This document shows positions 38,801-50,346 of a DNA stretch of 64,000 bases, piece after piece. The position numbers were made by a program, and so were the translations under genes. Under the pieces are notes generated by a model. That model was given only the letters and a program-made list of their open reading frames with translations, did no database searches and was not told the origin of the DNA. The stretch lies in NCBI GenBank assembly GCA_022749755.1, contig CM040440.1, positions 15,053,269-15,117,268 on the forward strand, read 5' to 3'. Within the stretch, counting starts at the first letter, position 1. Each line of letters opens with the position of its first letter. The DNA comes from Azadirachta indica (taxonomy: Eukaryota > Streptophyta > Magnoliopsida > Sapindales > Meliaceae).

Positions 38801-39543
38801 AGAGGACTGTTTGATGTTTGTTAATAAACAAAGGGAGAAATTGAAATTAGTACATTATAATAGTAAACCCTTTACAGGTTGGCTTACTTGGGTTGTTGGC
38901 AGAAGGGCAATGCTGATGCCAAAAGAATGCAACAGCTTTTGTTTATATATAATTGAGAAATGATAAACAATGGTCCTAAAAGCATCAATTGCTTTCAATG
39001 TTTATACATATATACATCAATTAAACTAATGAACCACAACAATGATTAGCGCTCTAAGCATTTTCTTTCATAGCATTCTTCATGTACACGGCAGAAATTA
39101 AATTCCAACATACCCATCATTGATTAGTTCTCTCAAGGATGGGATGTCATTTTCACCTTTCCATACATCACCATGACTAGCATGGGATGGGAGTAATCCT
39201 TCCAGACATCATCACATGGTCTCTGCTTAACAACACGAAACTAGAAAGACTTCTATGTGGGCATGAAAATTAAAAATTTCTCAGACATTGCAGTACTCAA
39301 AAAATTTGGTAGCTGTAAACATAAATCTGTAATTGTATTCCCAAGTCATTAAAATAGCTCACATATAGAGATTTTCATGATACATTTAGTATGAATATGG
39401 TAAAGAACTTGATATGCATAGGAAGAACTGCCTCAATAAAAATTTTGACCAGCCAATTTAAGCACAATGAGGACAACCATTTTGCTTTGTCACAAAGCAA
39501 CTAATAGTGGAAAGAGTACTTAAGTGATCTAAATTCATGTTAT
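35871..39543. other. CLASP promoter flank and intergenic region
   Basis: The CLASP 5' UTR and promoter probably occupy 35871-36150, which has purine-rich GAGAGA-type tracts. From 36.4 to 39.5 kb the sequence is AT-rich, with poly-T tracts near 36.75, 38.05 and 38.2 kb, and no frame resembles a protein. Part of 38.9-39.5 kb is probably the 3' UTR of the LRR gene. Confidence 0.5.
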
Positions 39544-42500
39544 CTAGGGATCTCCATCATATGGAACATCTGAGGTAAGTGATGATGGAAGGATCAAAAT
39601 TGGCCGTCCGTTATTTCGGAATTCAGAAAGCATGGAAATGTGAGATGGTTGATACTCCCAATTGTTCCCCGTCAAATCCAAACACTTAAGATGACCTAAA
39701 TTTTAACAAACATAATATTCAGATCACTGTTTCATTTACACTATACAGATCAGCATGCTCACAGAATGGTATATATTCAATTTTATACGATGCAACTTCT
39801 TCTATCAGATTCTTTTATTTTTCCTTCAACTTCAAAACTTCCAATACGTTGTAAGATACAAGTGCATGTCCATGTGTGCAACAAGTGGTGCACGCGTTAA
39901 AATTATGAAAGGATGATGGTCGCATTCAAAAAGATTAAATAATTATACCAACAGAAGCAAAACAGATATTGACTGACACACCCAACACACATTAGCATCT
40001 CCTGGTGTTCTAGATGATTACCTTTTGCAACTTTTAGGGCAGAGCATATGATGGTCAACGATTCTGATGGCATAAGATTATATGTAGCATCAACTTCAAC
40101 AAGTTCTGGAGCCCATGTCATGAGTTTTGACAAAAAATTTGCAGTTTCAACCCCGCCACGATTTTTGCTATACCAAATCCATGAACATGTTAATCTCACT
40201 GAGATGGACTAAAACAAATAAGTCGAGAAATCAATTTAAACCTTATGTTGATATTGACAAGCTTCAACTCCTTTGTTATTCCCTCTTTTAGTTCCCGAAA
40301 GCCAGATGAACCTAGTCCAATTGCTCCAATATTAAGTACTTGAATAGATGAGCCCAGAGATTTCCTCAAAGTAGCTGCTACTTGGCTGGAAGATAGTATT
40401 TAAAACCACATCATGTTCAAATAAAAATACATAAATAATAAATATAGTGTGCAAGACAGAGTTAGCCGTGCAGACCTTCCTAAGTCATTATCTGCAATAG
40501 AGAGAGAAGTCGGTGGTCTTCTTAAAGTCAAAAGTGTATCAAGAAGCTGAATCGCTCCATTGGAGGAAAGCTCACAGTTCTCCAAATACAATTTAGCCAA
40601 GGGATTGTGTCTTTCAGATGCAAATTTGAGGTAGGGAATTAAACTTCTGAAAATTCAAATTGTTGCTTGTGAGACTTCATGTCTGCAACACTCAAAGATA
40701 TGTTAAGAGTGGATATCTACCAACCCGATTCCATCATCCTCAATGGGATTGTCACTTATATCCAAGCTCTCCAAGTTAGGCATATGAAACAGAGCAAATC
40801 TAAGATTTTTAGCATCAGCTTTGCGGAGATTATTTCCCCTGAAAATAGATAAGCTTGATTTTCATGCATGAAATAGCAATTCTAATTGAAAACAGTGCAT
40901 ACAGTCTCATCAATCATGCTTTTGTTTAGTAGCTCAAATCCCCTAAACTCTACATTTACAGGATGGTGGAAAATAAACCACAGAAGGTAGACCATTAACT
41001 GTAACTGCCATCAATTGTGTCATACCTTAGATTGAGTGAACGTAACGATTGCAAAGACTGGCCTTCTCCGAAAGCAGATAGGGAGCCACTAGAGTCATAC
41101 TTAGCAAGCCATCCTGCTATCTGCACAATCACATATGAAGTCTTATAACAGTTCACGGTACAATTGAATGTAAAATCTAATGGGATGCATTACATTATTT
41201 CCTGAGAGGTCAAGGGTTGATAAACAAGAGGATGCCTCAAGAAGGCCACTGAAAAGTGTCCTTCCAAAGTCTCTGTCCAGATGGCTGTTACGAAACTTCA
41301 ACGTACACAATGACCTGAAGACAAAGGGCATTATAAAGCAATGGGAGGTGCTTTGGAAGGATTTTCCTGATCAAGTCCGAAATTAGACAAGAATGGAGCC
41401 TAAAATGTGCAAAGATGTACCTTCCTAGAGAGAGAAATGAAACAAGTTTCAGAACCAAGGAACTCGGGCTGCTTTCCCAAAAGCTGGATGTGTTGATGGC
41501 AAAATGCTGAATCTTGTGCGTTCGCATTCTCTTACTGCACAGTGAAGAACAAACTCCCTCAACAAAACTTGCAGAGAGCTTGCAGTGGAGAAATTCAAGC
41601 GATGTCAATGTCTCACTGTTTTGGGTTAGAAGTCTGCATAATCCTTGAACCTGTTATTTAGTGAATTGTGAACAATGAAACCAACAGTGGCACGGAAGCA
41701 TTTAGAATTTACACAAACCAGAATGTTCTGTATTTTTCAATCAGTTAAAATAGAACTCCACAGTCTGGGAAGCACTTTAGCAAAATATGATCATAGCAAT
41801 ACAGGTGCTTCTTTGTTGTTTGCTACATAGTTTCTTCTTTTTAATAAAAAAAATTAGCATGCATAGAACTCCCCTCAGAAATCATATATTCATTAAAAGA
41901 AGCAAGCTTTTAAAAGGTGTCAATCCACCTGTATATTAGTGCACAAAAATAAAAGATAAGACTAACATGTTCTTCGGATCTGATCCACCATATTACCAAG
42001 CTTTGCAACTTGCTGTTCTCCAATAAGTGCTGCACCAAAGAAGAGTGGGAAATGATAAAATAACATCATATGTTTGCACAGTGCATGTACACAGATACTT
42101 GACATTGTAAATATGTGACTAAATCCATTATGAACAAATAAGATAATGGAGAAAAAGAAGAGATAAAAATCTCAACAAAAGGCAGATACCTGCACTGACA
42201 TATTTATAAAAGCATGCATGCAAAAAAGAAGCATTTATTTTTGGAAGAGAATGTTGGAAAAATTGCCTTTTCTAAAGTTGATAGAAAGTGTTTACTTCAA
42301 CTTGATGAAAAAGTATTCGATGTCATCAATCATTTTCAAAACACGAGCCCCATTTCCAGCAAATTTCCACCTTGCACGAACGAAGTTAAAAGCCAAAATA
42401 CACTCCAAGTCCATTAGAACAGGGACAGTTCAACAGATGTTGACACTAAAAACCAACTCACAATTTCTAACAGCAAAATCCTTGAACTTACGAGATGAAG

Positions 42501-44396
42501 AACTTACACAAGTTTCTGCAGCACAAAGCACATTTGGAAGTCTCAGACATCTGTACAAATATAAAAGTACAATAAGATCCCTTGCATACCTAAAAAATAT
42601 TACAGATAAAGACATAATTTCTGAGAACATACATATTATTCAAAACATATTGATGATTTTGGGATAGTTTCATATGAATAATTAAACGCAAGAAAATATT
42701 GATGAAGCAATTAATGTCATTTAAACAATTGTTACATCCATCATAATAGGTTCAGAAAATATATCAATAGATATGCGAGTGTGCAATTAAGTTTGCACTC
42801 ATTGATGAACATTGGCCTACTTCCTCAAACGAAAAAGGGATTACATGTTACCTAGCATAATTCCCAAATTGCTGGCAGTGATAAGATAATTTTGAATAGT
42901 CACACGCTGAATGATTCATTTGTTGCTCGTAGCCAACATCTTTCAAAAGAGAGTCTGCACAAAACGGAAAAACATGAGCAGCAGTTTGCAGCTATCAGCA
43001 AATGTACAATACAGAGGGAAAGAGAGAAGCACCTAAATCATTTTAAAGGAGGAAGTTATCATTTTCCCTTACATTCTTCACAGGTTATTATTACCACTGG
43101 CCAAAAAAATATGCCCAATGGGTAAAAAAGATAAATTTTTGTGTATTCATTCAACTAATGATGAGCTGTCGCTTTAAAACTTTGCAATGTGATTCCAAAG
43201 CCCAATTCCACGAAGGAGTCATGAGCCACAGTTATGTTGTACCACAAGCTTATGCAAGAGAGCATCCATCAAGATTATGTGTACATGTATGTGCATGTAT
43301 ATGTATATTTTCCATCACATTCATTTTCAAATGGTTCCAAACTACATGTTTCAAATATTTTAAGACTTGGAAGAAAGTGCAGAAGCTGACAATAGAGAAA
43401 CTGCCTTCGTTAGATGTCAACAGGCTTTACCACCAAACTGAACAAGCAGGGAACTTACCCAACATTTTCAGAAAAAAAGAAGAGAAGAAAAGAGTGAATA
43501 CAAATGAGCAAGAATCTATTTACCTGAAATCTTTATGTCACCAATAAGTCCATTAAAAGATGGTAGTAAAGCTAACTCTGCTGCTTCATCTAGGCAACTG
43601 TTGTTCGGATCAACAAAAACTAAATAATGAGTGAAAGTCACAAAATAGTAACGCAAATGAATATTTACTTGCTATAAAATGGATATACCTCTGTAAATGT
43701 GTTTCCCAGTAAAGTTGCTGCAAATCAACTGTTTGGATTTGATCAACAAGCTGTGGCCAGCGCATCTTAAATAGTGTCTTCCACACTGCATTAAATTTCT
43801 CGCATCTAAACTATCATTAGTTTTACACTAATATCAGCTGAGCTCTACTTCATAAAATTCACTAAGAAAGATCTGATCCTTCCTAACCTTCTACGTTTTC
43901 TCCCATTTTCTAAACAATCATTGCTAGATCCATAATCATCCCAGTCCTTAAATGGCCTACTCAAACAAAAAACCTGATACAATATTAGAGTTTGTTCCCA
44001 TGGTTGAAACAACAATAATAGACCCACAAATAAAAATTAAATTCATATATAAACACAAAATCTGGCTACATATATTCCGTACACCAAAAACGAAAACACA
44101 ATTCGACTAACATTCTAGTTTGTAACTTTTGCAAGGCCAAGGGAGGTAAATGAGTCAATAAAGTATCAAACAATTCAGACGGCAGCTCATATATATCCGG
44201 TCTAACATCATCCCCTGTATACAAACACCAGAGTAAGTAAACAAGTTATTTTGCTTCCCACCTAACATACTGAACTGAATTTCAGTAACCGCAAGCATTA
44301 AAATACAAGAAAACAAAAAAAAAAAAAATTACCAGAGAGCAGTTCTCTTTTCAAAGCCTCCGCGGCCAGAGTTATTAAAGATGGAACTTTCACCAT
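39544..44396 (-). CDS. RNI-like leucine-rich-repeat protein with BC-box-like N-terminus, ~602 aa
   Basis: Sixteen exons: 44396-44333, 44214-44112, 43956-43888, 43805-43689, 43597-43524, 42954-42852, 42550-42508, 42029-41967, 41650-41421, 41314-41194, 41120-41026, 40838-40725, 40646-40476, 40385-40242, 40167-40022, 39695-39544. All are GT-AG and phase-consistent, total 1809 nt. The N-terminus reads MVKVPSLITLAAEALKRELL, then LPSELFDTLLTHLPPLALQKL, then KFNAVWKTLFKMRWPQL. The second half is a set of ribonuclease-inhibitor-type LRRs: LSTLDLSGNN, LRSLNLRGNNL, LESLDISDNPIEDDGIG, LAKLYLENCELSSNGA, LSIADNDLG, LVNINISKN and LKCLDLTGNNW. The N-terminal layout recalls LRRC41/ZYG11-type substrate receptors of Cullin-RING ligases; this is inference. 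The plant homologues I recall (At2g20210, At4g23840) are uncharacterised. The acceptors of exons 4 and 15 had alternatives; those giving the family-like sequence were used. Confidence 0.82.
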
Positions 44397-45593
44397 TCTC
44401 CAAAGTCTAATTCAAGAAAAAAATTGCAAAGCTGCGCCTCATTATTCCATATAAATAGATTCGATCATCAGATTCTCAGCACGAAATCGAAGATAACTTG
44501 ATCGAACAATATAAAGTAGTTCTGCGTACTAATTGAAATAAAACAGAGATACTAACCAGCAAACGCGTCAATAACGATTCAAATCGCGATGAAATGAACG
44601 TATTGCCGGTTTCTAGCACAGGCGACCGTAGAGAAACATGGCTTCACTTGGACTCAATGCAGCATGCTTCCCTAATAAGCAGAGTGCAACGGCGTCGTTT
44701 CGAAACTGCTGTTTTTTAAATTGTTATTAGTATTGGTCATACTGTTTTTTTAAATTATTCTTTTTTAGTTCACACCCGTATTTTCTTTTTCCTCTCAAAA
44801 TTTTTTCTTAATTTAGAGCTAATAATTACTTCAATGGTCGAATTTTAACGTTCTTAGCAAATTAAAGGAAAATAATACCAATATATATGCATCACGTTAA
44901 AAAAAATGCCTATTTTATTTGTAATTATAAAATACGGTAAAAGTTACATATAAATATTAAGGGATCAAAATTTTCTCACATTAATATAATATTATTAAAA
45001 TTAGTGGATGATAAATAGAAATTCTAAATTTTATCTTACCATAAAATATATGTGAAGTTGCTGGCTTTCATATAATTTTGTAAGTAACCTTACAAAAAAT
45101 ATTTTATAACATTGATTTTTTTTTTTATGAAATTTACTTACTCAATTTAAACTTATTTTAATGTTAAACACAACTTTAATTTATATTTTTTATTAATTTT
45201 TTATCATTATATTTTTTTTAATATTATAATTACAATCTATTAATATTATATTGAATATTAGTTTAACGTGGTTAGAATATTTAGACTCAATTTAGACATA
45301 ATATCTATTTCATATGGAAAAAAATTCGATCCTACGTACGAAAAAAATCTACTCATACTCTACCTGGTGGATCAAGTGTATCATCACACTTTTTTTAAAA
45401 CAAGTTGAAATGGATCGGAAGTGCATTAAACTACGCGAAAGAAAACAACAAAGGAAAGGGTAATAAAGTAAAGAAAGCAAAGTTCAACATAATAACATTT
45501 GGCAAACAGATCACCTTACAATTTCGGATCCAAGCAACACAAACAACTAATAATAGTAACTTTCAAGTGCAACATTATTATTTAATTAATACT
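44397..45593. other. Promoter flank of the LRR gene and 3' flank of the GDSL gene
   Basis: The region 44397-44640 is likely the 5' UTR of the LRR gene. From 44.7 to 45.4 kb the sequence is AT-rich with no coding signal. The stretch directly below 45594 is probably the GDSL 3' UTR. Confidence 0.5.
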
Positions 45594-47081
45594 TTAGTTC
45601 CTGTAGTCCATGGCCGTGATGGTGCTGAGGTTCATTGGATTCATGTACTTGGTGGAGCCCGTCATCATATTTTGGACAATCAACCTGGTTGCACGTTCAC
45701 TTGGATGAAAAGCATCCCAAAAAACGTACGTACTCCTGTTTGGGCAAAGGTTTGAGAAAATATTGCATGTTCCCAGCCCATTGTAAGGTCCCTGTCCACA
45801 ACATGCCTCCTTCGATGACTCGAAACCTGGGCCGTCGATCAAAAAGCGTCATCACATCAACCAATAGGCTAATAAAATATATCAAAAGGAAAGAAGAAGT
45901 TTTAGGGTCAACATGCAAATTGAACAAACCAAATTGTTTGGGGTTGGAGATGAAGTCTTTGTTCATGTCAAACGCATTGGAAGCAATGAAAACATCAGAT
46001 CGGAGCACATTGTTGAGATCTTGAATCATTTTGGGGAGCAAAGAGTTGTAAATTTCTGCAGCTCGTTGCGGCTCTGGCGCACATTCCCCATTTCTGCTGC
46101 CTGACAACGCCAGTTTAGCTGGGATGCAACCCAATGGTCCTGTCCCCGTTACAATTACTCTTCGCGCTCCTAACGCATACAGTTTCTGCATGCGTACGTA
46201 CGTGCTAAACAATATGATTATATATCAAATTTATACTCAGAACTAACGACACATATATGTACATGTACCTTGAGAATTTTCTTGTACTCGGCGATGAGAA
46301 AGCGACAGTACTCTGGAAGGGCGAACTGGCGTCTTCTGGGAGCCATAGGCATCAAGAAATAGTTGTTAACAAAGTCATTACCACCCAGTGTCATGAGAAC
46401 CAGTGCTTGATCCACCAGCTGTTGCGCCCGCTGATTTTGTCCAAGCGAACTACGGAGCCGCCTTTGGTAATCTTGAAATAACTCAAACTGCCGGTCGATT
46501 CTGAGAATGTTGAGCTGCAAATTTAAAAATGAATAATTCACTTTGACGTATTAATAATTAGCTTAAAATATAGAGGATGGGAAATTAACTGTCGGTCTTA
46601 CAAACTGAAGCCCAGTGTCGTTTAAAATTCCAATTCCAGCTGAAGCAAAGTTGGCTCCCAGAAGTAAGTTTTGTCCGTTCATGATATCAGGATTCAAGTA
46701 CGGCAATGGAGGCTCTACGCCCATTGATTCACCTAATCAAAGACATGCACGTATGTATGTTATCTATGGATTATCAACGTAAGGTAGTCAAAAATATTTT
46801 TTTTTAGGGAAAAAAAAAAGGGTCTCACAGATAAGGTCAGGGAGGTTGAGGCCATCAGAGAAGCGACCGGTTGGTCTGTGAGTTGGATAGTCGATGCCGT
46901 AAGGCGGAAAGTCGCCGCGAGCAGATGTGCCTAAGAAATTGTTGTTGCCACTGTCAACAAGCGAGTCACCAAACACGAAGAAAGCACGCCTACGAGTAGC
47001 TCCCGCAGCCTCTGCTTCATGAAATGCAATTACCAACACTAGGGCAACAGTACCCATGAGGAAAACCCTAGAAATGAACAT
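45594..47081 (-). CDS. GDSL esterase/lipase, 372 aa, five exons
   Basis: Exons 47081-46829, 46732-46602, 46514-46269, 46185-45930 and 45826-45594, GT-AG and phase-consistent (1119 nt). Residues 1-26 form a hydrophobic signal peptide ([20 protein letters not shown], cleaved near EAEAAG), so the enzyme is secreted. Block I is [14 protein letters not shown] with the catalytic Ser at residue 40. Block II contains [11 protein letters not shown], block III is LGGNDFVNN (Gly172-Gly173-Asn174) and block V is WDAFHPSE (Asp333, His336). All SGNH residues are intact. Length and sequence resemble Arabidopsis LTL1 (At3g04290), At5g33370 and the cutin-synthase (CUS) branch, which act on acylglycerol or hydroxyacid esters in the wall or cuticle; the substrate here is inferred. 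The ATG at 47081 is favoured over one at 47189 because it starts the signal peptide directly. Confidence 0.93.
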
Positions 47082-49007
47082 AGTGATATCTTTATCTCTC
47101 TCTAAATCACTACGCTTAAGGCTAGCTAGCATGTAAATACTTCTATATATAGCAAGAGAGAGTTGGCTTGCACATGTACAAGTGATCATTAATTGTGATA
47201 TGCATACCGTAGGCTTGTAGCAGAAAATTAATTGATTAATAACTTTTTAGTGGGTTGGTCGATGAACGGGTGCTGAGCTTACAGCATTTTGTGTTTCATA
47301 TATTTTCCGTTTTGGGAGAAAGCAACGGCTTAGAGCTTAGGCTCAGTAAAGGTTGATATTTCCGCAATTGATCTTGGCAGTCTGTGGCACTGGCGCGTAC
47401 AATTTCCTTTACTTTTTATTTCTCTTTTCTTTAGCTGTTATTAATCAGCAATTTTCACTTGTACGTCAAAAGTGTTTATGAAGATCATGACTTTCAAATT
47501 CTTGCACCAAGTAATTATGTAGAGGTAAGAGGCCGTTGCATCTCTTAATTGCAGCATAATTAAATTGCTTTTATTAAATATTGCTGTAATTAATAATCAT
47601 TTTGTCATCATCGGATCATTATCTTCTTTGCACATGAGATTTTAATATAACATGCATGAATTAACGTATAAAATTGAGGTTCCAATTGTAACAACATTTT
47701 GCATATTATTTAATTTCATGCAAGATGCTGCCATTTGATTTTTATTGTAGAAGTCATTTTCACCTATTATCTGGTTTTTCATTGATTTTGAAGTCATTTT
47801 CACCTTTAATGAAAAACCTCTTTTAGCCGAAAACATTGTTCCAATTGATTTACAAATAATTAAAATAAAAACAGTTCTATTAGAAACTAAGATAGCCAAC
47901 ATTGGCATTACATCACAACTATACATGGTACATATTTAAAAATAGGGACACCTCTTTTAGTTCAAGATACTTCGACTGAGTGTAAACGAATTCAATAAAT
48001 AAATCGTATTTAAATTAATTTTAATGTGAATACAATTAATTTATTACATTAACTTGTTTATATGTTATAATACACTTTCTGAGAGGTCAGGCTATCAACT
48101 GTAGCTGTTGTGGAAGTTTATTACATTAACTTGTCGATACATGTAACGCTTGAGGTGTTAGAACTGAATTCATTATTGTCATATCTGATTAATATATCTA
48201 TTTTCCTAATCCAAAAATTGTTTGACTTTATCGATCATAGGCTGCCTTGCTTTGGCTAGACATATTGTGGTGGGTCGCTGGCAATGTTTTCTTCATGCAG
48301 TTTAGTTTGTACAGCTTGTAGTGGTTTGATGCTGAAAGCAGTATTCCTGTGATTTTTGGGTACTTTTGCTCATGCCGCTGAAAGCAGTATGCAACCTAAA
48401 CCACAAAAAACAGGAGTCTCTTCAGAATTCGTTTCTTGTTCTAAGCAAATATCCTTATTCAAATGTTGACTTCATAAAATGTGGTTTGCTGATTTTCTCC
48501 AAGTTTAAATGGAAGCAGAGTATACTCTTATATGTAGTTGGTTGATGGTGAGCTTACTTCAAAAAGCTAACAATTAAAAGAAAATCATATTTTTCTTTTG
48601 GGGAAGTATAGTTTATGATAAATGAGGCTCTGTTTAATGGCATGGTAGAACCTGAATACTCCAGCTTAGGACCTTGGATGCAAAAAGTAAACTGTTGTTA
48701 GTTGGAGTTGATGGGTGTTTTGGCTCATCAACTTGATAAAAACTAGGGCTTGATTTAGGTATGACATTTTTTTATCTTTGGAAGCCCAGTTTAAGTAGTA
48801 AGTGGGATTTTGTTGCATGTTTGTAATTCTAACACTTTCTTGCGATTCACAACTTACAAATATTTTTCAATGATAAATTGCTTTTACGTAGGTAAGCAAT
48901 ACTTTAATGGGTTGCATGGGAAGTGTTTGAAAATTTGACTATGAAAAGGTTGGCAACTTAGAGGAGAGGATTTAAAATCATAGAATTCTTTTGTTGTCAA
49001 AAAAGTT
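47082..49007. other. Intergenic region with short scattered direct repeats
   Basis: No supported gene. The GDSL promoter is probably at 47082-47400. Several words occur twice at short distance: GAAGTCATTTTCACCT (about 47750 and 47791), TTATTACATTAACTTGT (about 48041 and 48117) and GCTGAAAGCAGTAT (about 48331 and 48377). These look like local duplications in decaying sequence. Confidence 0.45.
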
Positions 49008-49762
49008 ATGAGCACAGAAACGCAACGAAAAACTGGGCCTCCCCAAATTTTCAAATTGAATAAAGCATCGAAATTGGTAAGTTCTATTTAACCACTGTGC
49101 TTTGAGCAATACTTTCATGTCATTGTATGTTGGTTTCTGGCTTGACAGCTATTGTGCATCAGTGCAGGATCAAACACTTTAGTACCGAAAATTTCATTGT
49201 TCCTTTCTTTTTTCCTTCATCATGCTTTTAAGGATGATTTGTATATAATTTTATACTTATTTTTGTAGTAGCATAATATAGACTTGAAGGATGACACTAT
49301 ATATTTCACTGTATAAAGAATTGGGGTGATAGATTGTGCCTTGTTTATGATTAATTGGGTTCATTTTTCCATTTAAAAGAGAAATAATTAGTTTCAATAC
49401 AGTCATTAGCACAACAATGGAAGGCATGCCTAGAAGTGGATTGTGATAGGGACCGTGCAGAGTATGTGTATTTGCTTGTATCAACTGTATGTGCATACTT
49501 GGGCTGAATCTTCAATCTTTTCTTCGTATTTCACATTGTTGATGTGTAGGTTGAACAATGGGTTGATAATATGACTAAAGTTGCGGAGAATGAACCAACT
49601 GAAGTAGAACTACAGGCCCGACCTTCTAGGTCAGTGTAGCCCTTTACATGCTTTGTCATAGCTCTACTGTGTCATCATTTAAAATTTCTTTTTGACGCTA
49701 GCAAAAGGATACCAAAACGGATTATTTTGCCCTCAGCCGAGAAAAACACGACATTTAAGTAA
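49008..49762 (+). pseudogene. Truncated small gene: two clear 5' exons, possible short third
   Basis: An ATG at 49008 opens an exon (49008-49076) ending at a perfect GTAAGT donor. A second exon (49550-49629) follows a TGTGTAG acceptor and ends at AG|GTCAGT. Together they encode MSTETQRKTGPPQIFKLNKA plus SKLVEQWVDNMTKV and AENEPTEVELQARPSR. Phase is kept and the second exon has clear protein character. The segment EQWVxNMTKV..EPxEVExQARPxR recalls small conserved plant proteins that normally continue with RLGLGA and a basic tail; my family recall (DUF3245- or G-patch-type) is uncertain. That continuation is not found downstream. A possible third exon (49702-49762) would add a short basic tail and a stop, giving a protein of about 70 aa. 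I read it as a 3'-truncated copy. Confidence 0.4.
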
Positions 49763-50346
49763 TGAGACTTTCAGAGTACGATAGGTAAATATTCTCATGC
49801 TCAAAATAATGATAAAATAATGCGAAGACGTTTAAATAATGTATTAATATTCTTCACACCATTTAACGTTCAGTTGATAAAATAATGTTTATCAGCTACA
49901 CAAGTTTTTTTTTTTTTTTTTTATGTATAAATCATTTTAAAAATAATTTGATGCACATTCTTGCTAGTTATATACAGAAAAGATATATAATAAAAGAACT
50001 TAAATTAAAGGTGGTTTAAGTATTTATAAGTGATGTATAAATAAATTTTAATTCTTAAATCTTTCTAAACCAGTGTGTGATAGTCTGAGTAAGATAAGTG
50101 TTGTTAGCAAGCATGGGTGTAAATACGCTCATTCCAAGAGTAAAAATCTAAATGCAAAATGGCTCTAAATTTTGGCTAAATTCCGAAATTTCCCGTACAA
50201 ATTCGCAGGAAATTTGAAAATCACACAATTTACAGAAACAGACAAAACCTCCCGTTCGAAAGAGAAAAGGTAGACAACAAATTCAATCTCCGGTGTAATC
50301 ATCACAAGGTTAGGGTTAGGGTTGCGATCCGAAAAAATTCGAAGAA
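49763..50346. promoter_or_regulatory. Promoter and 5' UTR of the tetraspanin gene, with a telo-box
   Basis: The sequence upstream of the tetraspanin ATG contains GGTTAGGGTTAGGGTTGCG at about 50308-50326, just inside the likely 5' UTR. This is two tandem telomere-like units; the reverse strand reads AACCCTAACCCTAACC, the plant telo-box (AAACCCTAA-type) motif bound by TRB-type proteins in many housekeeping promoters. A T run lies at about 49905-49921. Confidence 0.5.

Noticed and set aside
40022..40199. Longer version of LRR exon 15 starting at an upstream acceptor (near 40192)
   Set aside because: Phase is also kept, but it inserts RLTCSWIWY before SKNRGG. The acceptor at 40168 gives NINISKNRGG, which fits the LRR consensus.
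42218..42667. 149-codon frame on the + strand
   Set aside because: Covers LRR-gene intron and exon 7 in antisense; no protein resemblance.
43689..43783. LRR exon 4 starting at the GCAG acceptor next to TGTGG
   Set aside because: That acceptor breaks the phase with exon 3; the acceptor at 43806 (TTTAG) keeps phase and yields RRRCEKFNAVWKTLF.
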